A stretch of 64,000 bases of DNA from Saprospiraceae bacterium (GTDB lineage: Bacteria > Bacteroidota > Bacteroidia > Chitinophagales > Saprospiraceae): NCBI GenBank assembly GCA_016711125.1, contig JADJTQ010000012.1, positions 434,001-498,000 of the forward strand. Reading direction: 5' to 3'. Positions 25,713 to 34,975 of this stretch are shown here, piece by piece. The notes beneath the pieces are model-generated. The model did no database searches. It was not told the DNA's origin and saw nothing but the letters and a program-made list of their open reading frames with translations. A program made the position numbers and the translations under genes. Numbering within the stretch: the first letter of the stretch is position 1; every line of letters starts with the position of its first letter.

Positions 25713-27431
25713 ATGAAATTGTACAGATCCCGACCAAACCATGTCGATCTGCTTACCATCATATGCAGCCTGCTTATGATCATTCTAGGATGTGACAAGC
25801 AGCCTCAAATCATTCATCTGCAGCAAGGGATGACGATCGATCAATCTGGCATCGTCAAGCAGAAGCAACTTTTGGCTCCATTGTCTGATAGTTTGGCCAT
25901 CGCACTAAAAATTCATGGCGAAAACCTGAACATTGATTTTGTGAACTGTAAGATAGATGGTAGTCGGGACGTTACAAGACCGGACCGGTTCCAAGGTGTA
26001 GGTATCCAGATAACAGGTAGAAACATCACAATCCGTAATGCAATCATCAGCGGTTACAAAATTGCTCTCATTGCTGAAAAAGTGGACGGCCTGGTCATAG
26101 AAAACTGTAACTTCAGTTACAACTTCCGGCAGCGACTAGGTTCAACCCGGGAAAAAGAAGATCTCAATGATTGGCTGTATTACCATGAGAATGAAAGTGA
26201 TGAATGGAAAAGATATGGAGCAGCAGTATATCTAAAGGATTGCCCCAACGCTACCATTAGGGGTTTGAAGGTGACCCAGGGTCAAAATGGTATCATGTTA
26301 ACCCAATGCAGCAATGCACTGATTTATAATAATGATATAAGATACAACTCCGGCATTGGAATCGGTCTGTATCGCAGTAGTAGTAACCGGATTATGCATA
26401 ATCGCCTTGATTTTAATGTGCGAGGCTATAGTCATGGAATCTATCAGAGGGGTCAGGATTCAGCCGGTCTTTTGGCCTACGAACAATGTAATAATAACAT
26501 TTTTGCCTTCAACTCAGCTACTCACTCGGGGGATGGCTTCTTTCTTTGGGCTGGACAACATAGCATGGATACAGGAGAAGGTGGTTGCAATGGAAACCTG
26601 ATCTATGCCAATGATTTCTCCCATGCACCAAGCAACGGAATTGAAGTGACTTTTAGTTCAAATTATCTGGTCGACAATAAAATAGTGGAATGTCGCTATG
26701 GCATTTGGGGTGGATATAGTTTTGAAACTTCAATTACCGGCAATGATATCTCAAATTGCCAATTTGCCATTGCAATCGAACATGGTAACAACAATCTAAT
26801 CAGTACAAATAGTATTTCTGATTCGGAGACCGGGATCAAATTGTGGTCAAGAGACAAGCAACCTGAAGACTGGGGATTCGCACACGCAAGAGACATAACC
26901 AGCCGTCAATACACCATTGCACACAATGAATTCACCAACGTGCAAAAGCCACTGGATATTTCAGAAACAGACTCTGTCGCCTTGTTTGAAAATAAGATTG
27001 ATGGAAAAATCGATTATCAATCTTCCGGAAAATTCGAGAATTTCCAGATACCGGAATTGCCACCAGCGATGCCCGATGGAGCCAAGGTGATGTTAGGAGA
27101 AAATGAACTACGTGGCCGAAAATATATCATTGTAAATGAATGGGGGCCTTATAATTTTGAATACCCCTTGATCTGGCTCCGAGAAACTAAGGATGAAAAA
27201 TATATTTTTGCATTGTTTGGTCCGGAGGGGAACTGGATCATAAAAAGTGCTACCGGTTTTCGAAATGGCAGTCTGAAATCGGGCACATTTCCCAATTCAC
27301 TAATTGCTGATCGAACGGATCTTACCGAAACGGCAATTATTGAAATTGAGTTCATCGGCCAATCATTTATCGATCAATTTGGTCAGGAACAAAACAAAGG
27401 GGTACCCTACCTATTTCGATATGGGTCATGA
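25713..27431 (+). CDS. Right-handed parallel beta-helix lipoprotein (NosD/pectate-lyase-like fold)
   Basis: 572 residues from the ATG at 25713; a TTG eight codons up is less likely. The N-terminus LLTIICSLLMIILGC ends in a lipobox, so the mature protein should be lipid-anchored with Cys near residue 29. Residues ~75-420 are successive beta-helix rungs (VGIQITGRNITIRNAIISGY; NGIMLTQCSNALIYNNDIRY; GIGIGLYRSSSNRIMHNRLD). A C-terminal beta-sandwich (~450-572) includes NEWGPYNFEYPLIWLRET. The fold is used by polysaccharide lyases and epimerases; catalytic residues are not assignable. In the +1 frame directly past the stop a short GHDWTLEI can be read, so the end may be frameshifted by a few residues. 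Confidence 0.85.
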   Translation: MKLYRSRPNHVDLLTIICSLLMIILGCDKQPQIIHLQQGMTIDQSGIVKQKQLLAPLSDSLAIALKIHGENLNIDFVNCKIDGSRDVTRPDRFQGVGIQITGRNITIRNAIISGYKIALIAEKVDGLVIENCNFSYNFRQRLGSTREKEDLNDWLYYHENESDEWKRYGAAVYLKDCPNATIRGLKVTQGQNGIMLTQCSNALIYNNDIRYNSGIGIGLYRSSSNRIMHNRLDFNVRGYSHGIYQRGQDSAGLLAYEQCNNNIFAFNSATHSGDGFFLWAGQHSMDTGEGGCNGNLIYANDFSHAPSNGIEVTFSSNYLVDNKIVECRYGIWGGYSFETSITGNDISNCQFAIAIEHGNNNLISTNSISDSETGIKLWSRDKQPEDWGFAHARDITSRQYTIAHNEFTNVQKPLDISETDSVALFENKIDGKIDYQSSGKFENFQIPELPPAMPDGAKVMLGENELRGRKYIIVNEWGPYNFEYPLIWLRETKDEKYIFALFGPEGNWIIKSATGFRNGSLKSGTFPNSLIADRTDLTETAIIEIEFIGQSFIDQFGQEQNKGVPYLFRYGS

Positions 27432-27454
27432 TTGGACCCTTGAGATATGAAAAG

Positions 27455-27516
27455 TTTCCACCCACTGCCCTCTCAAGGAGGATATTTCCACCCCCTACCC
27501 CCAAGGGGGAATATTC
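27455..27516. repeat. Imperfect 30-base direct repeat with C-rich/G-rich palindromic core
   Basis: Two copies at a 30-base offset (27455 and 27485) share TTTCCACCC, a C-rich block, AAGG and a G-rich block followed by A(T)AT. Each copy has a C-run/G-run palindrome. This resembles short dispersed intergenic repeats common in Bacteroidota genomes. Lies between the lipoprotein and the aminotransferase and may form a hairpin in the transcript. Confidence 0.45.
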
Positions 27517-27647
27517 TGATTTTCATATGTCAGTTCCTGCGTTGAATTTTCCACGCATTTTTGAGTTGAATCTTTGTATATTACTCTTAGGTCTAAGAGC
27601 TACTTCAGGTTTTACAACATCATTTTATTTCAAACTCATCAAAGATC

Positions 27648-29000
27648 ATGAAAAACAAGATCTATTCCCGCCGGTCTTTCGTTAAACAAAATTCATTGGC
27701 CGGGCTGGCTATAACCACCGGCGTACCACTCGTGCATTTAAGATCGCAATCCCAACAACCAGCGCTGCTGGGCGGACAACCCATGATAAAGCACGATTGG
27801 CCTTCCTGGCCTATCTGGAATCAGGAGACGGATGAAAAAAGATTATTGGAAGTGATTCGATCAGGAGTCTGGTCAAGAGCCAAAGTTGTCGAAGAGTTCG
27901 AAGAAAAATGGGCAAAAGCCATCGGATCTAAGAGATGTCTTGCAGTCATAAACGGTACGAATGCCCTCAACACCACTCTTGCTCAGTTGGAAATAGGGTG
28001 GGGAGATGAGGTATTGGTTACCCCATATACTTTTATCGCATCGGTTTCATCCATTATGTTTAATGGTGCCATCCCAGTTTTTGTGGATGTCGATCCGGAA
28101 ACGTTTCAGATGGATCCGAAAAAAATTGAAGCTAAAATAACACCCCACACCAGGGCGATTTTGGCGGTCCATATCTTAGGTCTACCATGTGATATGCGCA
28201 GCATCATGGAGATAGCAGCACGTCACAATCTCGAGGTCATTGAAGATGCTTGTCAAAGTTGGCTTGCCGAAATCGATCATCAAAAGGTAGGCACCTTCGG
28301 CCACGCCGGTTGTTTTAGTTTTCAAAATTCTAAAAATATTCCGATGGGAGAAGGTGGTGCAATCGTTAGTGATGACGATGCCTTCATGGATCGCTGCTTC
28401 TCCTTTCACAATTATGGAAATCCCTACGGTAGCATGGCCGGAGCTGTTAGTGCCGGAACCGTAATGGTAGGGACAAAACTCAGACTGACAGAGTACCAGG
28501 CTGCAATTGGATTGGCCCAAATGGCAAGACTCGAAGACCAAACCGAAATTAGGAATAAGAATGCGAATCTTCTGAGCTCTAAACTGAAGCAGATTCCTGG
28601 CATTCTACCTTATCGACTTTATGGCAATGTAACCAGGGCTTCTTATCATCTTTTTCCTTTCCGCTACCAAAAGCAGCAATTTAATGATCTCTCCAGAGAT
28701 CGATTTATCGCGGCTCTGTCTGCTGAGGGAATTCCCTGTTACCAGGGTTATTCTCCCTTAAATAAGATGCCATATCTGAAAAACGCATTCACTTCGAAAT
28801 TTTTTAAAAAGTTTTATCCTGCAAATCGCCTCAATTATCAGAAGTATGCCGAAGAAAACGAATGCCCTCTCAACGATCATCTATGCAATGAAGAGGCAGT
28901 ATGGCTTCCACAAAATGTTTTGCTAGGTTCTGAAATGGACATGCATCAAATTGCCAATGCAATTGAAAAAATCCATTTAAATGCCGAAAAATTACGTTAG
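27648..29000 (+). CDS. DegT/DnrJ/EryC1/StrS-type PLP aminotransferase with Tat leader
   Basis: 450 residues. The leader is SRRSFVKQNSLAGLAITTG, a twin-arginine signal, so the enzyme is predicted to be exported folded with its cofactor. The body is a full-length DegT-family protein: LAVINGTNALNTTLAQLEIG; VLVTPYTFIASVSSIMFNGA; VIEDACQSW (PLP-stacking region); and FSFQNSKNIPMGEGGAIVSD, which holds the PLP lysine in SK. Usual members are cytoplasmic nucleotide-sugar aminotransferases, so an exported one presumably acts on a different amine or sugar. It heads a co-directional set with gaps of 58, 54 and 68 bases to the next three genes. Confidence 0.9.
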   Translation: MKNKIYSRRSFVKQNSLAGLAITTGVPLVHLRSQSQQPALLGGQPMIKHDWPSWPIWNQETDEKRLLEVIRSGVWSRAKVVEEFEEKWAKAIGSKRCLAVINGTNALNTTLAQLEIGWGDEVLVTPYTFIASVSSIMFNGAIPVFVDVDPETFQMDPKKIEAKITPHTRAILAVHILGLPCDMRSIMEIAARHNLEVIEDACQSWLAEIDHQKVGTFGHAGCFSFQNSKNIPMGEGGAIVSDDDAFMDRCFSFHNYGNPYGSMAGAVSAGTVMVGTKLRLTEYQAAIGLAQMARLEDQTEIRNKNANLLSSKLKQIPGILPYRLYGNVTRASYHLFPFRYQKQQFNDLSRDRFIAALSAEGIPCYQGYSPLNKMPYLKNAFTSKFFKKFYPANRLNYQKYAEENECPLNDHLCNEEAVWLPQNVLLGSEMDMHQIANAIEKIHLNAEKLR

Positions 29001-29058
29001 TCTAATACCTCAGTATCGTATTTTTATTGAAATTTTTAACCGGAACAAATAATTTGCA

Positions 29059-30162
29059 GTGGATAGATTGATAACTTTTATTTCGCTTGCAGTTTTTGTT
29101 GGCACCTCTTTTGGTCAAAAGATGGACCGTAGTTTTGACTTTTATTCGTCGGAAAAAAATCAATACATTAAAATTGCCGATTCATCCATTTGGGAATTAC
29201 AACGAATGCAGATTTTGAAAAATCTCGAATCTGTAATGGGTGCTTTGCCCCATAGAACTAAAAAATCGTCTTTGGATATCCAAATTTCAGACACATTAAT
29301 TGAGACTCGTTACACTCGATATACTCTGACATTTCTGGCGGCAGAGAATGAACGGGTGCCCGCCTACTTATACATTCCGATGGGGCAAGATCTCCCAAAA
29401 TTGCTACCGGCAATGGTGGCTTTGCATCCGACCGGAATGGCGGGAAAAAAGATTGTTGATGGAGAAGGCCTTGCTAATCGGGGTTATGCCCGTGAGCTTG
29501 CAGAACGGGGTTATGTGGTGATTGCACCGGACTATCCCAGTTTTGGAGATTTGGAAAATTTTGATTTTACCACCACCCGATATGCATCAGGCACCATGGC
29601 GGCTATCTTTTATCATATGTGTTGCGTAGATCTTTTGACTCAGCGCAATGATGTGGATCAAAATAAAATAGGGGTAATCGGGCATTCTTTGGGCGGCCAC
29701 AATGCAATGTTTCTGGGTGCTTTTGACGACAGACTGAAAATCATCATTAGCAGTTGTGGTTGGACCCAAATGGAATTTTATGATGTTGGTCCATCGGCCT
29801 TAGAGCGTTATGGTGGTCGGCTGGGACCGTGGGCACAAGATCGTTATATGCCTAGAATCAGGGATGTTTATAGCCTGGACGGTCATGAATTACCTTTTAA
29901 TTTTCACGAGATTGTCGCACTGCTTGCACCGCGGTTATTTTTTTCAAATTCACCCTTAAATGACAGCAATTTTGCGGTAAGCGGTGTAGTAAAGGGCATA
30001 GAAGAAGTAAAAGAAGTGTATCAACTTTATGATGCCGAAAAAAATCTGGTGGTACGTTATCCTGAAGCCGAACACGATTTTCCTATAGAAATTCGGATGG
30101 AGGCCTATCAAACAATTGATCGCCTTTTTAATTATACACCTTTAAAACTAACGATGGAATAA
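29059..30162 (+). CDS. Exported alpha/beta hydrolase (dienelactone hydrolase/acetyl-xylan-esterase-like)
   Basis: 367 residues from a GTG start. The signal peptide is LITFISLAVFVGTSFGQ. The hydrolase domain has VPAYLYIPMG, AMVALHPTG (oxyanion region), YVVIAPDYPSFGD, and the nucleophile elbow IGVIGHSLGGHNAMFLGA near residue 215. Candidate acid: SNSPLNDSNF; candidate His: YPEAEHDFP near residue 345. This is the pattern of secreted esterases that remove acyl groups from carbohydrates or lipids. Position between the aminotransferase and two ceramidase-family genes suggests a shared envelope or extracellular substrate. A single GTG start is chosen because it opens the signal peptide. Confidence 0.88.
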   Translation: MDRLITFISLAVFVGTSFGQKMDRSFDFYSSEKNQYIKIADSSIWELQRMQILKNLESVMGALPHRTKKSSLDIQISDTLIETRYTRYTLTFLAAENERVPAYLYIPMGQDLPKLLPAMVALHPTGMAGKKIVDGEGLANRGYARELAERGYVVIAPDYPSFGDLENFDFTTTRYASGTMAAIFYHMCCVDLLTQRNDVDQNKIGVIGHSLGGHNAMFLGAFDDRLKIIISSCGWTQMEFYDVGPSALERYGGRLGPWAQDRYMPRIRDVYSLDGHELPFNFHEIVALLAPRLFFSNSPLNDSNFAVSGVVKGIEEVKEVYQLYDAEKNLVVRYPEAEHDFPIEIRMEAYQTIDRLFNYTPLKLTME

Positions 30163-30216
30163 ATCATGTGTTCCTATTCATATTCACTTTTATTGCCTGC
30201 GTCATCAAGATAATCT

Positions 30217-31596
30217 ATGCTATTCTTATCTCAGCTCTTGCTCACTTTCATGTTTTGCGGTTCCAACATTCAATCGCCGCGTCACATCCCCAAAAGAATA
30301 ACGACTACCGAAAATGCAACGATCTCCGCGGGCATTGCAAGGAGGAACATTACGCCTGATCCACAGGTCAAAAATTGGGTCACCGGAGAGCCGTACGGCA
30401 TAGTGCATGATTCCATTTATGCAAGAGCATTGGTGATCGATGATGGATTTCAAAAATGTGTCATTGTCAATTGGGAATTGGTAGATGCAGGGGAGTCTGC
30501 AACCTACGAGATCCGTTCAAGAATTGAGCGAGAAATCGGCATCCCCGCACAAAATGTCATGGTCAATGCAACCCATAATCACTCGGCGCCATGGTCACCT
30601 TTTTATGGTGGCAAACTGCGAGGCAAAGAGGGTGATACCTGGTGGGCGGTCAGATACATGCCAGCCCAAAATGATAACCCGGTATACGCGGAATGGATGG
30701 AATATTTAATGTCTCAAACTGTCTCGGCAGTCCGGTCTGCTTTAGAATCATTGCAGCCAGTGACCCTGTGGGTAGGCAGGTCTGACATTTCCGCCTTTGT
30801 AAATAATCGCAGGCCAAGAGCGGCCCAGTGGGGAGTACTTGAGTCAGAGGCTCCGGAAAATTTCAATTACAAGCATGAGGATTGGGACCCCTTGGTCCTT
30901 GGGCAGGGCATGACTTTTGGGCCGATCGATCGTACGATGACTCTTTTGTCATTTCGTGATCAAAATGATCGAAGTATTGCCACCATCTTTCAGCTCTCCG
31001 CCCATGCTGTTTCCATATATCCCTTTATGGATGGTATTTCCGGAGATTGGCCAGGAAAAACCGCGCGAGAAGTAAGTGTCTTATTTGGTGGTGAATGCAT
31101 CTTTCTCCAGGGCACAGCCGGTGATATCAACCCCTGGCGAAGGGGGCAACCAGCAGTCGACGAAATGGCTAAAGAATTAGCTCATCAATTAGTCATATCT
31201 AGCCAACATAGTGCAAGATTGGAGGAAGGCCGGATAAGAACTGCCAGCACTACTGCTGAAATACCGTTGACGGAGATCGGAAAGAAAACAACTGGGCTCG
31301 ATCATTTGCCTGTCGAAGTTCAGGTGATGGTATTGGGTCCTCTTGCCATCGTAACTTTACCGGGAGAACCGATGACCGAATTGGGAATGAGAATCAGAGA
31401 ACAATCTCCCTATCCCCAGACTTTGGTATTGGGATATTCGAATGGATCAGGAGTCTTCTACGTAGGAATGCCGGGAGAGAAAGCCAGAGGCGGTTACGAA
31501 AGCGGTGAAAACAGTAGTATCGGAACCGACATGGCAGGTCAGCTCCTGGTCAATGCGGCTTTATCACTTTTGTCGAAAGTCCATGCTACAAAATAG
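30217..31596 (+). CDS. Neutral/alkaline ceramidase-family protein, first of two
   Basis: 459 residues. A short leader (MLFLSQLLLTFMFCG) is compatible with export, possibly as a lipoprotein at the Cys. The domain matches the N-terminal domain of neutral/alkaline non-lysosomal ceramidases: SAGIARRNITPDPQ, VMVNATHNHSAPWSPF with putative metal-binding His, ATIFQLSAHAVSIYPF, DGISGDWPGKTAREV, and GTAGDINPWRR. True ceramidases split ceramide to sphingosine and fatty acid. This protein is shorter (no C-terminal Ig domain), so other amide or ester substrates are possible. Many Bacteroidota make sphingolipids, which would fit. Confidence 0.88.
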   Translation: MLFLSQLLLTFMFCGSNIQSPRHIPKRITTTENATISAGIARRNITPDPQVKNWVTGEPYGIVHDSIYARALVIDDGFQKCVIVNWELVDAGESATYEIRSRIEREIGIPAQNVMVNATHNHSAPWSPFYGGKLRGKEGDTWWAVRYMPAQNDNPVYAEWMEYLMSQTVSAVRSALESLQPVTLWVGRSDISAFVNNRRPRAAQWGVLESEAPENFNYKHEDWDPLVLGQGMTFGPIDRTMTLLSFRDQNDRSIATIFQLSAHAVSIYPFMDGISGDWPGKTAREVSVLFGGECIFLQGTAGDINPWRRGQPAVDEMAKELAHQLVISSQHSARLEEGRIRTASTTAEIPLTEIGKKTTGLDHLPVEVQVMVLGPLAIVTLPGEPMTELGMRIREQSPYPQTLVLGYSNGSGVFYVGMPGEKARGGYESGENSSIGTDMAGQLLVNAALSLLSKVHATK

Positions 31597-31664
31597 ATTG
31601 TTGAAGAGAAAACTTTAGTTGATTATTAGGAGGTGGAACGATCAAATTTAATTTTACAAATATT

Positions 31665-32888
31665 ATGGAACTTGGAATTATTAGGTCAGTCGGTCCTACT
31701 TTGAAGCGGAACAGAATGATCATTCTGCTATCTATTTTGTTTTGGCAACAGAGTTTATCGGCTCAAACCAGGCAAACTGATGCTAGTTGGAAGGCTGGTG
31801 TATCAAGAACCATTCTCACTCCCGAATATCCTATGTGGTTGGCTGGATATGCTGCTAGAACGGGTCCATCTGAGGGTAAAATTCATGATTTATGGGCTAA
31901 AGCACTTGCCCTCGAAGATGCTCAGGGAGTAAGAGCCGTATTAATTACGCTTGATCTACTTGGCCTTCCCAAACCTTTATCGGACCAAATCCGTAATCAA
32001 CTGAAAGATGATCTATCTCTAGAGAGGTCGCAAATCATTTTAAATAGCTCGCATACCCATAGTGGTCCTGTTTTAGACGAGGCATTGACAGACATCTATC
32101 CAGTCGATGATCATGACATTGGTCAAATCAAACGCTATTCATCCGAATTTACTGAAAAGATCGTCCATTTGGTTAAAGATGCCTTCAATAACCTTGAACC
32201 CGTCAGCATATTTGCTGGCAATGGAGTATCACGTATTCAGGTGAACCGTCGCAATAATGTGGAGGCAAAATTGATCACGCTGAATGAATTATCCGGTCCT
32301 AATGACTTTGCAGTTCCGGTACTAAAAGTTGCCAGATCTAACGGTAGTATTCTGGCAATCGCTTTTGGATATGCATGCCACCCGACTGTGCTTGACACAA
32401 CGCTATGGTCAGGAGATTATCCTGGATTTACTCAAATCGAATTGGAAAGTTCCCATCCTGGGGCAATGGCTCTATTCTTCCAGGGAGCCGGGGCAGATCA
32501 AAATCCAATGCCGCGCCGCACGATTCCGCTGGCTCGCCAATATGGTCGAACTTTAGCGGCAGCAGTAGACCGTGTGCTCGAAGAAGAAATGATTCAACTC
32601 ACTCCTACTCTATCTACCATTTATCAGGAAGTTGATTTGGGCATCAATGCACCACCCGACAAGGAGGAATTAGAGGCATATATCGAGCAGATTACTCCGG
32701 GCTATCAAAAAAGATGGGCAGAAAGGATGTTGCGAAGGGTTGAAAATGGTGACCGTTTTGCTAAATCCTATCCGTTTCCCTTGCAGGTATGGAAGCTCGG
32801 CAATCAACCCATTTTTACCCTTGGAGGTGAACTGGTCGTAGGATATGCGATCCAATTAAAAAAATCTTTGGCCACCACATCTTTGTGA
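31665..32888 (+). CDS. Neutral/alkaline ceramidase-family protein, second of two (N-terminal part)
   Basis: The protein may start at the ATG 31665 or, with a cleaner signal peptide, at the ATG 31716 (MIILLSILFWQQSLSAQ). Family motifs: AGVSRTILTPEYPMWLAGYA, ILNSSHTHSGPVLDEAL (metal-binding His), IAFGYACHPTVLDT, LWSGDYPGFTQIELE, FFQGAGADQNPMPR. The last residues (SLATTSL) are out of frame. An A7 run at 32864-32870 would need 8 A to give LKKIFGHHIFVMGYCNDVMS, which continues in 32885-33100. Joined length is about 475 residues. Paralogue of its upstream neighbour. Confidence 0.88.
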   Translation: MELGIIRSVGPTLKRNRMIILLSILFWQQSLSAQTRQTDASWKAGVSRTILTPEYPMWLAGYAARTGPSEGKIHDLWAKALALEDAQGVRAVLITLDLLGLPKPLSDQIRNQLKDDLSLERSQIILNSSHTHSGPVLDEALTDIYPVDDHDIGQIKRYSSEFTEKIVHLVKDAFNNLEPVSIFAGNGVSRIQVNRRNNVEAKLITLNELSGPNDFAVPVLKVARSNGSILAIAFGYACHPTVLDTTLWSGDYPGFTQIELESSHPGAMALFFQGAGADQNPMPRRTIPLARQYGRTLAAAVDRVLEEEMIQLTPTLSTIYQEVDLGINAPPDKEELEAYIEQITPGYQKRWAERMLRRVENGDRFAKSYPFPLQVWKLGNQPIFTLGGELVVGYAIQLKKSLATTSL

Positions 32889-33100
32889 TGGGATATTGCA
32901 ATGATGTCATGAGTTATATTCCGACTACGGTCATTCTGAATGAAGGAGGATATGAAGGTTGTGTAGCCCAGCAAGTATATGGACTATGGGGCACCTGGAC
33001 CAGCGATACGGAAAGCAACATTTTGAAAGAAATGGTAGCATTGGCTCAAAAGATCGGGGTGCCACTAGCTGCGAGCCCACTTATTCAGTTGAAGAAATAG
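32885..33100 (+). CDS. Neutral/alkaline ceramidase-family protein, second of two (C-terminal part)
   Basis: Continuation of 31665-32888 after a homopolymer frame break. It contains the family's conserved MGYCNDVMSYIPT and ILNEGGYEG motifs, then a helical end. The ATG at 32885 is internal. Its presence in perfect register shows the gene is probably intact in the organism. No further gene on this strand follows until 34976. Confidence 0.8.
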   Translation: MMGYCNDVMSYIPTTVILNEGGYEGCVAQQVYGLWGTWTSDTESNILKEMVALAQKIGVPLAASPLIQLKK

Positions 33101-33297
33101 TAAGGTCGCACTCCTCAGCACTATTTATATTTTTTTGTTGTAACTAATAATTAATAATTATAAAAATAATTCGAAACCGGCGCAGACGGACGGGGCGACG
33201 AGGTAGATGATCTTTTCTTAATTCTTTGGGAAATAGAATTAAATTAAAATAGTGAGGATGTGAAACCACCCTCCTATCATTTCAAAAAAATGATGAT

Positions 33298-33450
33298 CTA
33301 GTTTTTGATAATTTTTGATTCTATCAACCGATTTCTATCTTTCACTACAGCAAAATAAACATCAGGAGCAAGTCTTGCTAAGCTGATGGTGGCTTGCATG
33401 GATCCGCTTTCGACCATGATCTCTTTTAGAGTCCATGAATGCCAACTGAT
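33298..33450 (-). pseudogene. Relic of a T9SS type A sorting domain
   Basis: An open frame without a start codon encodes WTLKEIMVESGSMQATISLA, then RLAPDVYFAVVKDRNRLIES and KIIKN before a TAG at 33298-33300. The pattern xLxxLxPDVYFxVVxDxxxxxxxKIIK is the end of a T9SS sorting domain. It abuts the stop of the next copy at 33464, and no passenger protein is attached. Confidence 0.6.
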
Positions 33451-33463
33451 CTTATTTGTTTTT

Positions 33464-34377
33464 TCACTGCTTTATCATTTTAAAAGTGAACAATTTAGAG
33501 TTGATTTCCAGCTGGACAAAATAGAGACCTGGAGCAAGTCCGATTAGATCAATTTCACCAGATGTGTTTACAGCTGCGATTAGATGTTGCATGGCATCAA
33601 ATATTCTGACTCGTTACAAGGAGCTTTTAGAGGAAGATATTATATTGATGGTTTGATGGGCCGGATTGGGCTGCAGCTTTAGATCAGGGTATGGATGATT
33701 ATCGATAGCCTCTAATGCGATATCGCATTGATCTTGGTTGAAGTCAGCCTGGATGGTTGAGTCTGAGTTGCTGCAAAGAATATCTACACATTCTCCATCG
33801 CAGAAGAATAATATTGTTGGGAAGAAGAAATACTGAGTATTGCCGATTTGTTCAATTATGGGCCCACTAAAGGAGAATGCCGAGAATGGTTCGAGTTCTC
33901 TCGTCTAAGGTCCGAAGACGTTCATTCATCACGATTATAGATCCAGTGTCAACTACTTCCAGATAGATCAGACTATCTCCCTCATCGGGATAATAAAAAG
34001 GTTCGAGAATTTTAATCGTGTCGCCAATTTTTGCACCCATATTGTAAAGTAATGTAAATCTTTGTCGATCATGATTGAAATAAAAGATAGAATCGCCGGA
34101 GTGATGAATATATTGATCTGGAAATACCAGATCATTACCATTTAAATAGTCTGGTACTCTACTGGTAAGTTTTCTGGCTGAGACACCAGCTAATATTGTA
34201 TCATTCGATGCAGTCATAATATATGTCTTGTTATTGGGATTACTGACACCAATATTGTATATATATCGCCATTCAGCACCCCATGGAGCCCAATCAGGTC
34301 TATTGTTCTGAGCAGCAATTGAGGTCAACAACGAATGAAGAAAAGATAGACAAGAAGTAGGCCTTTAACGGGGACAT
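33464..34377 (-). pseudogene. Secreted protein with T9SS sorting domain, broken by several frameshifts
   Basis: Reading in three frames reconstructs one protein of about 300 residues. It starts with a signal peptide from the ATG at 34377 (SPLKAYFLSIFSS, resuming LLTSIAAQ after a shift near 34335). A body of unknown family follows (34331-33867: RPDWAPWGAEWRYIYNIGV ... YYPDEGDSLIYLEVVDTGS), then a middle segment (SAFSFSGPIIEQIGNTQYFF). The end is a sorting domain (LKLQPNPAHQTINIISS, RVRIFDAMQHLIAAV, GLAPGLYFVQLEINS) with a TGA at 33464-33466. There are at least four shifts. Whether this is decay or sequence error is uncertain, but the relics on both sides favour real decay of at least part of the region. 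Confidence 0.65.
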
Positions 34378-34445
34378 AACTTTAATAGTTTGTGAATTAC
34401 GTTCATAAAAATAGAGAAGTACTTCATTTCAAAAAATTGAAAATC

Positions 34446-34771
34446 TAGTTTTGATCATTTTAGATTAGATCTACCGATCCGCTTTCACTACAAACAAATT
34501 AAACATCGGAAAGAAAAATAGATTCTAATTCTTGCAGTATAACTAGTGGAGTCGGATGAGGTACTCCGTCAAAAGTAACCAGGTAATAGTCTGATAGTAA
34601 TTTGGAAGTGGAAATCTGTACCAGCTCCTGGTCATTTGTGAAAGCAGAGAGATGTGATCTACCCACAACATCAATAATGTTAGTGTGCGTCTGAGCAGAT
34701 TGATAATCATCGAGTCTGAAGTATACGAACACTCGAGCAGGATTTGGGTATATGTCGGTGGCAAGATTCAC
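34446..34771 (-). pseudogene. Orphan T9SS type A sorting domain, decayed at its end
   Basis: Begins directly with the sorting-domain start (NLATDIYPNPARVFVYFRLD) and has NIIDVVGRSHLSAFTND and ISTSKLLSDYYLVTF. It then breaks into stops around 34500, where a DV-FV-V-K pattern can still be read across frames. The 60 bases at 34440-34500 resemble 33290-33360 (tail of the other relic), indicating duplication followed by decay. No passenger domain is present upstream; only a GTG could start it. Confidence 0.6.
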
Positions 34772-34975
34772 GATTTAGGTTGATTAATGTATAAAGTGAG
34801 CTAGTAAATACGGCGAAGACCCCCTGAAATGCTTATATAAATTTCCTTCTATGATCGGACGCAGGAAGAAACATCAGCATTCCGGGTTGTTTGGTATGAG
34901 TTTTGACATTGATTATCCCATATCAGGAGTCTAAGACAAACCAAGTAAGTCGCATAAACGTGTTTCTGCATCAAC

